Source of the DNA: CAYGZL01 sp964354345
Lineage (GTDB): Bacteria > Chloroflexota > Anaerolineae > Anaerolineales > UBA4823
Reading direction: 5' to 3'
Assembly: GCA_964354345.1 (NCBI GenBank)
Contig: CAYGZL010000154.1
Span: 1 to 30,098, forward strand
Length of the DNA stretch: 30,098 nt
Shown: positions 7,418 to 16,515 of the stretch, one piece after another
Layout: every line of letters starts with the position of its first letter
Numbering within the stretch: position 1 is the first letter of the stretch
Position numbers and translations under genes: made by a program
Notes under the pieces: generated by a model
The model's database searches: none
What the model was told of the DNA's origin: nothing
What the model saw: the letters and a program-made list of their open reading frames with translations, nothing else

Positions 7418-10400
7418 TTACTTGCCGCTTTCCTCCATCTTTCCTGGTTTGGCTACCGGAACAGACAGTTGCAGTTGGGCCGGATGCGTAGCTCCGGTGG
7501 ATGCGCCCACGGTCAGGGTCGCCCAATCGACATACAGAGTATCGCCGTTGGTATTGGAGTAAAGTCCCAATCCGACCAGACCTTTGGTATTCAGGGAGGT
7601 GATTCCAGACCAAACGAACGAGCCATTTATATAGAAATCCAGTCCGCTTCCATTCGCCACTACCCGAAGTACATTCCAGTTTTCACCGCTGTTGATCGCA
7701 CTGCTGGTTGTCCAGTCGACGAGAGCGTAAGGATCGTCGCCGGACTCGCAGACCCAAATCGAGTAATAGCCGGAGTTGGTGTATTCCAGGAAAATGCCTG
7801 TATTCCAGATTCCGTTACTTCGCAGTGGATTAATCACTCCCCGGATTATGATCGTGTTAGCGCATGTATCGCAGCCCATACGCCGCATCCGCACCTGGTA
7901 ATCGAAGTTCGTATAATTCCGCCCATTGAAAGAAGCGGTCACGAAGGTGTTTGCCAGGGAGTTCGCCAAATAATTGTTGCTATCCACCCACCAGCCCCCA
8001 TTCACTGCTGCCCAATTGCTCGTTGAGCCATTGAACTGAGTGTTGAAACCAACCTGGGGATGGTTAGTAATGATCGGCAGCATCACTCGAACAGGATTCA
8101 CCAAACCACTCCCGAACACGGTGTATTTGTAAGCGGCTGTCTGGTAAGCAATTTCTTGCGAGACACTCTGCTCCGGGTCGGCAGAATTATAGACCAGCAG
8201 GTTTTTCAATAAGTACGGACCATCCACCTGGTTGGCAAAGATCAGTGTGCCATCGAACAGCAAGTTCATCGTGGCCGGAGTATTGGCGGTCACCGCCATG
8301 CTATTTTGAACCCACTGGATCTCCTTGCCGTTTTTATCGACCAGGCGAGCCTGAGCGATCACATTCCCACTGATGCCTGGATTTAAGCCGACTGTGATTT
8401 TAAGTTGTTCAAACTTAAAATCGCTGTTGCTATCCACGCCGGCATCCGTGTACTGGCCTGTCAAGGAAAGTAAAGGTTTAGCGAAACTGGTGTAACTGTA
8501 CGCCTGGGTGGTAATCGCTAGAGATAACGTGTCCAATATGCTGCCATCTGGGCCAATCAGGCTCAAGCCAACCAGCTTGTACGGACCATTGACCGCGTGG
8601 CTATAGATCGGTCCGCCTGGAAACTCAATCAATAAACTGTTGCTGCCTTCAATCAAATTGATGCTCTTCGTATAGCTGTCGATCATATTGCTGGAGCTAT
8701 CATCCAGTTCCGCCAGCAAGATGTATTTTCCAGCCGCGCCAGCCACCACCGTAAAATTAAAACGCAGGTATTCATAGACACTGTCTGCATTTACATCCAG
8801 AGCCTGTTCGCTAAAACTGGCAGAATTAAAAGTTGTTGTGGGATGAACGAACTGGGTGTAAGTATATGAGTTGCTGTTGTAGGCGGTTTCACGGAAATCC
8901 ATATGCACGCCAGAGGTATTTTCGATGCGCAACGCGACCACCTGGTAAGGACCATTCTGACGCGATTGATAAATCGCCTTGCCATTGAAATCGAGCTGCA
9001 CAGTTTGATTCCCAGCGCTGAAGGCAAGCTGTTTGGTGGCGACAACGATGGGCGCACTGCCTTGCAGTTCGCCTGTCACCCGATAGGTCCCCGCCAGGTT
9101 GACATTGATGCCAACATTCATACGCAGCAGGTCGAATTGACCATCCGCGTTGGTGTCCACACCCAGGTCGCTGTTCGTACCGGTAAAGCGCGCTTCGGCA
9201 TTTTCGAACTGAGTGGTTGTGTAGGCGCCGGTGGTATAGGGATTATCGACCACAGCAACCAAATCATCGCCCTCAGCTGTCCGTAGCTCGACTCGCAGGA
9301 GCTTGTAAGGTCCGTTGAAACCGGCATTGCGAATGACTTTGCCTGAGAAGAGCAGGTTTTGGTTGTAATTCCCAGGGGTTAGATTTTGTTGGACACTGGC
9401 ATTGGCGATTTGCGTGCCAGTACTGTTCGCCAACCAACCCACCAGGTTGTACATCCCGCTCTCGTTTACTTTAACGCCGACGGTTACCTTAAGCTGATCA
9501 TATAATCCGTTGCTATTCAGGTCGACTCCCAAATCGCTGTAGCTGCCGGTCAGGCTGGCTAACTCCCCGAACATCGGGTCACTCTGGGGTGAAAAATAGG
9601 AGTTTGCATAGGCCGGTCCGCTCTGGATCATTAAACCATCGTTCGAAGTGGCGGATAAATGACTATAGATCGGATTAGTTTGTTTGCCAGGGTTAGCCCA
9701 GTCATTGGCCGGTACACCGGTTTTGCCATTCGAATGGTTCATCACCGCGAACTCGTTATCGCCGTAATATAGGTAGACAGCGTCCTTGTATTTCCACAGC
9801 GAGCAGCTATCGACGCTATTATTCGAGGTGTGAGTGGTTGAGGTTTCGTAACTGTCCGGCAGGCTGTCATTGTAGCTGGCGGTGGGATTGCCCTTATCCG
9901 AATCGGTCAGGCCGGCCCAGATACCACCCACATCCCAGTTGTGGTTGATCCATTTATGCCGCGCCTCATGCTCTACCACCTCCGCGGCGGTATCGATGCC
10001 CCTGGCCCCGCCGAAGATTCCCCCTGGGCAGATGCCGGTGGCAGGTACATTAATCCCGCTGGGATAGTGAATATCCGCCGCCGCTCCGCCCAAATGGATC
10101 TTATCTGTGCTGTAGTAATACGCGCCATACGTATTGGCGCCCATACTGGCATCGTAAATGACATCCGTGCGTCCCAATTGGGTCACCGCGCCATTGGCCT
10201 TCCAGTATTTAAACCAGTTGGGCTCGCAGGTCGAAAAGAGCTTCCACCAGGCACAGGAATTGGCGTCATCCCCTTTTTTCTTGAAGAACACCTTATAATC
10301 AGCATCCTTGGTAAGTGTGCCGCTTGATCCACTGGCGGTGTGTGAATAGGTTAAGGTCAAGGTGACGTGTTTTGGACCATAAGTGTCATCGCTGGGTCCT

Positions 10401-11197
10401 GCCCCAGTCCTGGGGGTATACTCGTAACGGCACTTGTTGGTTTTATCGCCTTCGCCAGGGGTCAGTTTACCAGTCCAGGCGCATTTAGTGATCTCATAAC
10501 CCGCTGGAAGGGAAATCACAGCTTCCAGGCGTACCGGGCTGCCTGTCTCGGGTTGCTCATTCTCTGTGCCGACGCCCTTAACCGTGATATCTCCGATTTT
10601 CAACCCCCCTGCGACGACTTGCTTATCCATCACATTACCCCACGACCAGCTACTCTGGCAAGGGTCATTGGGATCATATCCCCAACCCAAATTGGCGCGT
10701 AACCAGGTTGGTTCTGCTGTGGCGCCAGCAGGGATAGTGATTTGTTTCACCGCGGTCATCGTGCCGCGATAATTGATCGACCCATAACCCGTCAGGGCTT
10801 CGTCCATCACTTTCTCGTTTGTCCCCCACACCTTATCGCCGTTCCAATCCACCCAGAGATTGACGTATTCCGGGCTGGAGTCATAAGAACCGCAGGGTTG
10901 TCCTGGCTGGCAGTTAGCGGGATTCAAAATATAAACCTGCACCGTGATGGTTACTGTGCCATCCAGGTTGGCATCGAAAATTACATCGGTTATTTTTTCA
11001 TATGAGGTGCTGCCACCAGAAGATGAACAATACCCTGGCGCAACCTCCAGCGGCGCTAAAGGTTGAGTGCCTGGTTGAGTCGCCGGTCGTTCTGTGGATA
11101 GATCCTGCCCGCTGACCGGGATGGTCGCTAAGAGCAGCAATAGTATGACCATCAGGATAAATGCAAGAAAATGGTGTTTTAGCTTATTTTGAAACAT
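7418..11197 (-). CDS. Large secreted modular protein with a zincin-like HEARH motif, four ~121-aa repeats and a LamG-like C-terminus
   Basis: A 1259-residue protein. The start at 11197 is chosen because AAAGGA lies 7 nt upstream; an ATG at 11230 has no such site. Residues 1-30 form a signal peptide. Residues about 74-204 contain VNLWVDWNGDKVW and resemble GEVED/SprB-type beta domains. His410-Glu-Ala-Arg-His414 matches the HExxH zinc-protease core, with several His and Asp residues downstream but no third ligand I can assign. Four tandem modules follow. A LamG/concanavalin-like domain (about 1049-1245) with a DTLYVDWATLTVG end closes the protein. No sortase or membrane anchor is visible, so it is probably released or surface-associated. 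Protease activity is inference from one motif. Confidence 0.85.
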   Translation of the reverse strand: MFQNKLKHHFLAFILMVILLLLLATIPVSGQDLSTERPATQPGTQPLAPLEVAPGYCSSSGGSTSYEKITDVIFDANLDGTVTITVQVYILNPANCQPGQPCGSYDSSPEYVNLWVDWNGDKVWGTNEKVMDEALTGYGSINYRGTMTAVKQITIPAGATAEPTWLRANLGWGYDPNDPCQSSWSWGNVMDKQVVAGGLKIGDITVKGVGTENEQPETGSPVRLEAVISLPAGYEITKCAWTGKLTPGEGDKTNKCRYEYTPRTGAGPSDDTYGPKHVTLTLTYSHTASGSSGTLTKDADYKVFFKKKGDDANSCAWWKLFSTCEPNWFKYWKANGAVTQLGRTDVIYDASMGANTYGAYYYSTDKIHLGGAAADIHYPSGINVPATGICPGGIFGGARGIDTAAEVVEHEARHKWINHNWDVGGIWAGLTDSDKGNPTASYNDSLPDSYETSTTHTSNNSVDSCSLWKYKDAVYLYYGDNEFAVMNHSNGKTGVPANDWANPGKQTNPIYSHLSATSNDGLMIQSGPAYANSYFSPQSDPMFGELASLTGSYSDLGVDLNSNGLYDQLKVTVGVKVNESGMYNLVGWLANSTGTQIANASVQQNLTPGNYNQNLLFSGKVIRNAGFNGPYKLLRVELRTAEGDDLVAVVDNPYTTGAYTTTQFENAEARFTGTNSDLGVDTNADGQFDLLRMNVGINVNLAGTYRVTGELQGSAPIVVATKQLAFSAGNQTVQLDFNGKAIYQSRQNGPYQVVALRIENTSGVHMDFRETAYNSNSYTYTQFVHPTTTFNSASFSEQALDVNADSVYEYLRFNFTVVAGAAGKYILLAELDDSSSNMIDSYTKSINLIEGSNSLLIEFPGGPIYSHAVNGPYKLVGLSLIGPDGSILDTLSLAITTQAYSYTSFAKPLLSLTGQYTDAGVDSNSDFKFEQLKITVGLNPGISGNVIAQARLVDKNGKEIQWVQNSMAVTANTPATMNLLFDGTLIFANQVDGPYLLKNLLVYNSADPEQSVSQEIAYQTAAYKYTVFGSGLVNPVRVMLPIITNHPQVGFNTQFNGSTSNWAAVNGGWWVDSNNYLANSLANTFVTASFNGRNYTNFDYQVRMRRMGCDTCANTIIIRGVINPLRSNGIWNTGIFLEYTNSGYYSIWVCESGDDPYALVDWTTSSAINSGENWNVLRVVANGSGLDFYINGSFVWSGITSLNTKGLVGLGLYSNTNGDTLYVDWATLTVGASTGATHPAQLQLSVPVAKPGKMEESGK
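8114..9553 (-). repeat. Four intragenic ~121-aa modules
   Basis: Within the 1259-aa protein the motifs DLGVDLNSNGLYDQL, DLGVDTNADGQFDLL, ALDVNADSVYEYLRF and DAGVDSNSDFKFEQL recur with their key Asp at residues 559, 681, 801 and 922. NGPYKL, NGPYQV, NGPYKL and DGPYLL recur at about 628, 748, 870 and 992. The units are diverged in sequence but regular in length. The D-x-N-x-D/N core suggests calcium binding. Confidence 0.85.
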
Positions 11198-11408
11198 TGT
11201 ATCGTCCTTTCTTATAAACCATAGAGACATCGGATGGAACTACTCTATGCAGCTTGAGAATTTTCCTCATCCTTTCTCATAATTAATTCATACAAGTAAA
11301 ATTTTATCACTAAATATCATTCTACCAATAACTCCTGCGAATTGTGGTAGGATGAACTGGTGTTTGCCAGATGGCTCCCTGCCCCAAAACATCACCAATG
11401 AGGTTTTC
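11198..11408. promoter_or_regulatory. Divergent intergenic region between the secreted protein and the Mg2+ ATPase
   Basis: The two genes run away from each other here, so both promoters must lie in this segment. The middle (11275-11335) is strongly AT-rich. I find no convincing -35/-10 pair and no recognisable magnesium riboswitch fold. Confidence 0.4.
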
Positions 11409-14024
11409 ATGCTGCCAAAAACCACCCATACTCCCAATCATACGAATGGTAGTTCAACTCACCTATCCAAAAAGCTGTTGGATAGCGCGGCTGTTGAAGG
11501 TGACATTCTCCTGAAAGAGCTGGATTCCGCACCACTCGGTTTGAGCCAGGTTGAGGCGGAAGCGCGCCTGGTTAAAATCGGCCCGAACGAGGTTGCCAGC
11601 GAAAAACGCAAGAGTGTCTGGATACGCCTGCTGGATAATGTAAAAAATCCCCTGGTCATCCTGCTGATCATCCTGGGGGCTATCTCTTACCTGACCGGCG
11701 ACCTGCGCGCCACCCTGGTGATCTTCGTGATGGTTCTGCTGGGAGTGGTGCTGCGTTTCTTTCAGGAGATGCGCGCCGATAACGCCGCCGAACAACTTAA
11801 AGCAATGGTCAATACGACCGCCACCGTCGTACGCGACGGCAAAGTACAAGAAATTCCGCTCAAGCAAATAGTTCCCGGTGATGTAATCCACCTGGCGGCC
11901 GGGGATATGGTGCCGGCGGATGTACGTATGCTCTCAGCGAAGGACCTGTTCTTGAACCAGGCAGCTCTAACCGGAGAGTCAATGCCCGTGGAAAAATACG
12001 CCGGGCCTGCTGCCGCTGCAATCAAAAACCCGCTCGAGTTGCCCAATATCTGCTTTCTCGGCTCGAATGTCGAAAGCGGCTCGGGGTCTGCCGTTGTCGT
12101 CCAGACGGGAGGTCAGACCTATTTTGGATCACTGGCCTCCAGCATCGTCGGACAGCGCCAGCTAACCAGTTTCGACAAGGGCATCAACGAATTCACCTGG
12201 CTGATGATCCGCTTTATGGGGGTCATGGTGCCGGCGGTTTTCTTGATCAACGGCTTAAGCAGACACAACTGGTTGGAAGCCTTCTTGTTCGCCCTGGCGG
12301 TGGCGGTTGGCTTGACGCCTGAAATGCTGCCCATGATCGTCACAGTAAACCTTTCCAAAGGCGCTATCTCCATGTCACGCAAGAAAGTCATCGTCAAGCG
12401 CTTGAATGCCATTCAGAATTTTGGCGCCATGGATGTGCTGTGCACTGATAAGACCGGCACGATTACCCAGGGAAAGATTGTGCTCGAGAGGCATCTGGAT
12501 GTGCGCGGCAATCCCAGCGAAAAGGTATTGCATTATGGATACCTGAACAGCTACCATCAGACCGGCTTGAAGAATCTGTTGGATGAAGCCATCCTTAAAC
12601 ACGAGGAGCTGGAGGATCACCTGGGCGCAGATGTGCGCTATACCAAGATAGACGAGATTCCCTTCGATTTCGTCCGCCGCCGTATGTCGGTGATTGTCAA
12701 AGATGATAGAGGGATGCACATCCTGATTTGTAAAGGCGCTGTAGAGGAAGTGATGAGCCTGTGCAACCGGGTCGAAGTCAAGGGTGAGATCGTGGATGTG
12801 CTGCCCGAGCATGATGCCCATCGCCGGCAGAGAGTGAAGGAACTGAATGCGGAGGGCTTCCGGGTAATCGCCCTGGCTTACAAGGAGATGCCTGGCGCGA
12901 CCGACCAACCTGTTTATACGGTCAAAGACGAGTCTGACCTGATCCTGCTCGGTTTTCTGGCTTTCCTCGACCCGCCGAAAGATTCCGCCCCCGAAGCGCT
13001 GGAACGGCTGCACCAGTTGAATGTGGAGGTCAAGATCCTCACCGGCGATAACGAGATCATCACCAGCCGCATCTGCAAGGATGTCAGCCTGCCGATCGAC
13101 AAAATTTTGCTGGGTTCTGAAATTGAAGCGATGAGCGAGAATGAGCTGGGCGATGCAGTCGGTGGAGTCAGCGTTTTTGCCAAGCTGTCTCCGGCGCATA
13201 AGGAGAGAATTATTCGCGCCCTGCAAAAAAGAGGGCATGTGGTTGGCTTCATGGGAGATGGGATTAACGATGCTCCGGCACTCAAGGCTGCCGATGTGGG
13301 CATATCGGTAGACAGCGCAGTTGATATCGCCAAGGAATCATCAGACATCATTTTGCTCGAGAACAGCTTACTGGTGCTCGAGCAGGGCGTTAAAGAAGGC
13401 CGCCGGGTGTTTGGAAATATCATCAAGTACATCCGCATGGCAGCCAGCTCCAATTTCGGAAACATGTTCTCCGTGGTAGGAGGCAGCGCGTTCCTGCCTT
13501 TCTTGCCTATGCTGCCAATCCAGGTGCTGGCCAATAATCTGCTGTATGATTTCTCGCAGACCACGATCCCAACCGACGAAGTGGATGCCGCCTGGCTGAC
13601 CCGGCCGCGTAAATGGACCATCGGTGAGATCCGCCGCTTTATTGTCTTTATTGGGCCGATCAGCTCGATCTTCGATTACCTGACCTATTTCATCATGCTG
13701 TATGTGTTCAACTGCTGGAACAATCCGGAGCTGTTCCATACAGGTTGGTTCGTAGAGAGCCTCTTCACCCAAACCTTGATCATCCACGTGATCCGCACCA
13801 ATAAGATTCCATTCATACAGAGCCGGGCCAGTATACCGCTGCTGCTGACCTCGCTCTTGATCGTTGCAGTTGGGGCGTGGCTACCTTACTCACCGCTGGC
13901 TGGCACCCTGGGCCTGGTGGCGTTGCCGCCGTTGTACTGGCTGTTACTGGCTGGCATGCTGCTGTGCTACATCCTGCTCACTCAGGCAGTCAAGACCTGG
14001 TTTGTCCGCCGCTTTGCAGAGTAA
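11409..14024 (+). CDS. mgtA: Magnesium-translocating P-type ATPase
   Basis: An 871-residue P3B-type ATPase that drives Mg2+ entry. Visible in order are an N-terminal cation-ATPase domain, the actuator motif LTGES (188-191), the M4 segment with LTPEMLPMIV, the phosphorylation site DKTGT (Asp347), the nucleotide domain with CKGAVEE, and the hinge MGDGINDAPALK. The C-terminal membrane region has NNLLYDFSQTTIPTDEVD, matching the MgtA/MgtB NLLYD-type motif. The start at 11409 has GAGG 5 nt upstream. The ATG at 11352 has its purine-rich run directly abutting it, so it is less likely. An MFS gene follows after 13 nt. Confidence 0.93.
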   Translation: MLPKTTHTPNHTNGSSTHLSKKLLDSAAVEGDILLKELDSAPLGLSQVEAEARLVKIGPNEVASEKRKSVWIRLLDNVKNPLVILLIILGAISYLTGDLRATLVIFVMVLLGVVLRFFQEMRADNAAEQLKAMVNTTATVVRDGKVQEIPLKQIVPGDVIHLAAGDMVPADVRMLSAKDLFLNQAALTGESMPVEKYAGPAAAAIKNPLELPNICFLGSNVESGSGSAVVVQTGGQTYFGSLASSIVGQRQLTSFDKGINEFTWLMIRFMGVMVPAVFLINGLSRHNWLEAFLFALAVAVGLTPEMLPMIVTVNLSKGAISMSRKKVIVKRLNAIQNFGAMDVLCTDKTGTITQGKIVLERHLDVRGNPSEKVLHYGYLNSYHQTGLKNLLDEAILKHEELEDHLGADVRYTKIDEIPFDFVRRRMSVIVKDDRGMHILICKGAVEEVMSLCNRVEVKGEIVDVLPEHDAHRRQRVKELNAEGFRVIALAYKEMPGATDQPVYTVKDESDLILLGFLAFLDPPKDSAPEALERLHQLNVEVKILTGDNEIITSRICKDVSLPIDKILLGSEIEAMSENELGDAVGGVSVFAKLSPAHKERIIRALQKRGHVVGFMGDGINDAPALKAADVGISVDSAVDIAKESSDIILLENSLLVLEQGVKEGRRVFGNIIKYIRMAASSNFGNMFSVVGGSAFLPFLPMLPIQVLANNLLYDFSQTTIPTDEVDAAWLTRPRKWTIGEIRRFIVFIGPISSIFDYLTYFIMLYVFNCWNNPELFHTGWFVESLFTQTLIIHVIRTNKIPFIQSRASIPLLLTSLLIVAVGAWLPYSPLAGTLGLVALPPLYWLLLAGMLLCYILLTQAVKTWFVRRFAE

Positions 14025-14037
14025 ACATTATTATTGA

Positions 14038-15237
14038 ATGAAACCTCCCCCCGCCAACTACAAATGGATCCTCCTGACCCTGGTTGTGCTGACCAACCTG
14101 TTCCTCGTGGCGATCCCCTCCATGGGTATGTCAGTGCTGGCCAAAGAAATTTCGCAGGATTTGCATCTAAACCTGGTGCAGGTGGGGATCGTCTGGGGGG
14201 TTGGCTCACTGCCTGGCATCGTCACCGGCCTGCTGGGCGGCGCGATCGGAGATAAGATTGGTCCAAAACGAATTTTGATGGCTGGCGCATTACTGGCGGG
14301 TCTGATCAGTGCGGCCCGCGGCCTGGCATCCGATTTCATCTCACTGGTAGCGGTTGTCTTGTTCGTTGGCGCGCTGATCCCTATTCTAACCACCAATGGC
14401 ATAAAAACCTGCGGGATGTGGTTCCCTCCCCGCCAGTTGGGATTGGCCAATGGTTTGATTTCAATGGGTATGGCGCTGGGTTTTCTCATCGGTTCGCTGC
14501 TCAGCGCTACAGTGTTGTCGCCATTGCTCGGCGGATGGCGAAATGTGCTGATCCTGTATGGGACTCTCGGCGCGTTGCTGTGCATCCCCTGGGCTTTTAC
14601 CCGTACGATCCCGCCCAGCCATCCGCAATCAACCCGGCAGCAGAACTCAATCCGCCAGGCGTTAACCCATGTCGCCAGCCTGAAAAATATCTGGTTACTC
14701 AGCCTGACGATTTTCGGCATCGGCGGTTGTATCCAGGGGGTACTGGGTTACCTGCCGCTCTACCTGCGTGGGCTGGGTTGGGAGACGCTGCGCGCCGATG
14801 GCGCCTTATCCGCCTTTCACTTAATCAGTATGATTTTCGTCTTACCCATGGCCTTGTTGTCTGACCGGCTGCCCTCCCGCAAACGGCTGCTGATCCTGGC
14901 CTCCCTGCTGGCGGCCGTTGGCACAGGTTTACTCACCGTTGTCCGTGGCGACCTGGTGTGGGTCGCAGTGCTGATGACCGGCCTGGTGCGCGACGCATTT
15001 ATGGCCATTTTCCTGACCATGGTCATCGAAACCGAAGGCATCGGCTCTACCTACGCCGGCACAGCCACGGGCTTTGTGATGGCGATCGGCGGAATCGGGA
15101 ATGTGCTTGCCCCGCCCCTTGGTAACAGCCTGGCCTCGATTAATCCAGCAGCCCCCTTTGCCTTTTGGGCTGCACTCACCCTGTTCGGGATCCTATGTCT
15201 CTCCCTCTGGACAGAGCGTAAAACGTTGAACGTTTAA
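14038..15237 (+). CDS. MFS transporter (CynX/NimT-like)
   Basis: A 399-residue protein with about 12 hydrophobic segments. The conserved MFS loop 2-3 motif appears as GGAIGDKIGPKRIL, and ALLSDRLPSRKRLL is the matching loop in the second half. TNGIKTCGMWFPPRQLGLANGLISMG resembles the nitrate/cyanate/glucarate-type MFS branch. It begins 13 nt after mgtA with no strong ribosome-binding site, so it is probably co-translated. The substrate is unknown. Its last codons and stop lie inside a heptamer palindrome. Confidence 0.85.
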   Translation: MKPPPANYKWILLTLVVLTNLFLVAIPSMGMSVLAKEISQDLHLNLVQVGIVWGVGSLPGIVTGLLGGAIGDKIGPKRILMAGALLAGLISAARGLASDFISLVAVVLFVGALIPILTTNGIKTCGMWFPPRQLGLANGLISMGMALGFLIGSLLSATVLSPLLGGWRNVLILYGTLGALLCIPWAFTRTIPPSHPQSTRQQNSIRQALTHVASLKNIWLLSLTIFGIGGCIQGVLGYLPLYLRGLGWETLRADGALSAFHLISMIFVLPMALLSDRLPSRKRLLILASLLAAVGTGLLTVVRGDLVWVAVLMTGLVRDAFMAIFLTMVIETEGIGSTYAGTATGFVMAIGGIGNVLAPPLGNSLASINPAAPFAFWAALTLFGILCLSLWTERKTLNV

Positions 15238-15252
15238 CGTTAAACGTTCAAC
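15225..15252. repeat. Heptamer repeat cluster GTTNAAC x4 (perfect 28-bp palindrome)
   Basis: Four consecutive heptamers (GTTGAAC, GTTTAAC, GTTAAAC, GTTCAAC) make one perfect palindrome. It overlaps the last codons and stop of the MFS gene. A degenerate 8-bp-period tract of AAACCTTN units follows to about 15300. A second cluster lies at 16479. It may act as a hairpin terminator, a repeat element or a protein-binding site. Confidence 0.8.
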
Positions 15253-15315
15253 ATTTATCCTAAACCTTCAAACCTTTAAACTTTCCAACCTTTAAACCCT
15301 AATATAATCCCCATC

Positions 15316-15352
15316 ACTTCTTAACAATTTCTTCATACCCGCTTGCTATCCT
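15316..15352 (+). promoter_or_regulatory. Response-regulator-type promoter, site A
   Basis: Two 11-bp direct repeats (ACTTCTTAACA at 15316, ATTTCTTCATA at 15327) are followed after exactly 9 bp by a -10 hexamer TATCCT (15347-15352). The repeats cover the place of a -35 box, as in PhoB-type activated promoters. Transcription would begin near 15359, about 50 nt before the secreted protein gene. The same layout recurs at 18598 and 29051. Confidence 0.7.
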
Positions 15353-15407
15353 TACGCATAGATCCTGGATGGATCATTAACTTCAGTAAGTAAGGAAAGG
15401 AACAACT

Positions 15408-16271
15408 ATGAAGCGTAAGACAACTATTTGGTTACTCGTGATAGGTGTACTCGCCATCACAGCCGCCCTCGGCGGAACGATTTATCGCACGGTATCCGCC
15501 GCGAATGGCGCTGCGCTTAGCAATGCAAAATCGATCCTGGTTAACTCACTGCCCCCCATGATGGGTAATTACGGTCGCGAGATGCTGGGCTCCGGCGCAA
15601 CGAATTCTGACCTGGCAACCGCGCTCGGCATCACCACCGATGCGCTCAATGCCGCGTATACCAAGGCGAACGAAGCCGCTCTGGCCAAGGCTGTCGAGTT
15701 GGGTTTGATTACCCAGGCTCAGGCCGACGAGTTCAAGTCCTCCGGGCGTGCCTTCCCCTTTGAAGGGCGCTGGGACGGTTGGCTCTCTCAGAAGGGCATT
15801 GATTACAACGCTCTTCTGGCCGAGGCGCTCGGGATCAAGGTTGAAGACCTGCAGGCAGCCTATGCCAAGGCTTACACTGCCCGCATCGACGCAGCGGTCA
15901 CGGCTGGCAACCTCACCCAGGAGCAGGCTGACTTGCTCAAGGGTCAATACGCCCTGTTCAACAGCAAAACCTACCAGTCCGCCATGCAAACTGCTTTCGA
16001 GACGGCTATCAAACAGGCTGTCACGGATGGCGTGATCTCCCAGGCGCAGGCTGACCTGATCCTGAAGAACGCCACAACCAATGACTTCCCAGGCGGTAAA
16101 GGCTTCGGTTTCGGTTGCTTCGGCGGTCGTGGCTTTGAAGGCCCGCGTGGTGGTGGTCGTGGCGGTGGACGCGGGAAGCCCGGTGGGTTCCCTGGTTTCG
16201 ATCAGAAGCCGGACGATAACACCATCCCAACCAATCCGACCCAGTCGCCCACCTCGAGCGGCGGCCTCTAA
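15408..16271 (+). CDS. Secreted alpha-helical repeat protein with Gly-rich tail (DUF2680-like)
   Basis: A 287-residue protein with a signal peptide (about 1-33, or an N-terminal anchor). Three helical repeats of one pattern follow at about 69-112, 137-183 and 193-221. Each has an ALGI-x-x-x-L-x-AAY start, an A(V)xxGxIT turn and a QAxAD-type helix, as in ITQAQADEFK, LTQEQADLLK and ISQAQADLIL. This resembles the DUF2680-type exported repeats. Residues 229-287 are Gly/Arg-rich (GGRGFEGPRGGGRGGGRG) and then Pro/Thr/Ser-rich. AGGAA lies 6-7 nt before the ATG. Function is unknown. Promoter site A upstream suggests control by the two-component system encoded next to it. Confidence 0.8.
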   Translation: MKRKTTIWLLVIGVLAITAALGGTIYRTVSAANGAALSNAKSILVNSLPPMMGNYGREMLGSGATNSDLATALGITTDALNAAYTKANEAALAKAVELGLITQAQADEFKSSGRAFPFEGRWDGWLSQKGIDYNALLAEALGIKVEDLQAAYAKAYTARIDAAVTAGNLTQEQADLLKGQYALFNSKTYQSAMQTAFETAIKQAVTDGVISQAQADLILKNATTNDFPGGKGFGFGCFGGRGFEGPRGGGRGGGRGKPGGFPGFDQKPDDNTIPTNPTQSPTSSGGL

Positions 16272-16345
16272 CCCCAATCTGACCTGACCCCCCTCTACCC
16301 CCCTTCTCCTGTTGTGAAGGGAGCTGGGGAACAGGTCCCCTGTCT

Positions 16346-16379
16346 CAGACCCTTAGAGTGCCCCCGCTCTAAGGGTCTG
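16346..16379 (+). terminator. Intrinsic terminator of the secreted repeat-protein gene
   Basis: A perfect 13-bp stem (16346-16358 with 16367-16379) surrounds an 8-nt C-rich loop and is followed by TTCTT. A smaller GGGGA...TCCCC hairpin lies just before it (16326-16340). Together they separate the secreted protein from the regulator genes. Confidence 0.75.
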
Positions 16380-16416
16380 TTCTTGGCCAATCTATCGAAT
16401 CGTAGTTATTTCGATT

Positions 16417-16422
16417 TATAAT
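16417..16422 (+). promoter_or_regulatory. Possible -10 box for the two-component operon
   Basis: A perfect TATAAT in an AT-rich stretch 94 nt before the response-regulator start. No good -35 lies 16-18 bp upstream, and no 11-bp repeat pair of the A/B/C type precedes it. Confidence 0.4.
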
Positions 16423-16478
16423 CAACCCATCCTGGTTAATCATATCCTACCTCTATGCCAGATTTTTCAACGGTATAC

Positions 16479-16506
16479 GTTGAACGTTAAACGTTAAACC
16501 TTAAAC
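16479..16506. repeat. Heptamer repeat cluster GTTNAAC, second copy
   Basis: GTTGAAC, GTTAAAC, GTTAAAC and CTTAAAC run head to tail and end 9 nt before the response-regulator ATG. They occupy the place where a ribosome-binding site should be. Together with the cluster at 15225 they bracket the secreted repeat-protein gene. Confidence 0.75.
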
Positions 16507-16515
16507 GATATCCCC

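Noticed and set aside
8114..9553. Dockerin repeats that could pair with the cohesin at 1-342
   Set aside because: Each module has one D-x-N-x-D/N core in a ~121-aa beta-type unit, without the paired helices and duplicated loop of a dockerin.
16318..16380. Riboswitch between the secreted protein and the response regulator
   Set aside because: The structure is two simple hairpins directly after a stop codon and fits a terminator. No conserved aptamer core is visible.
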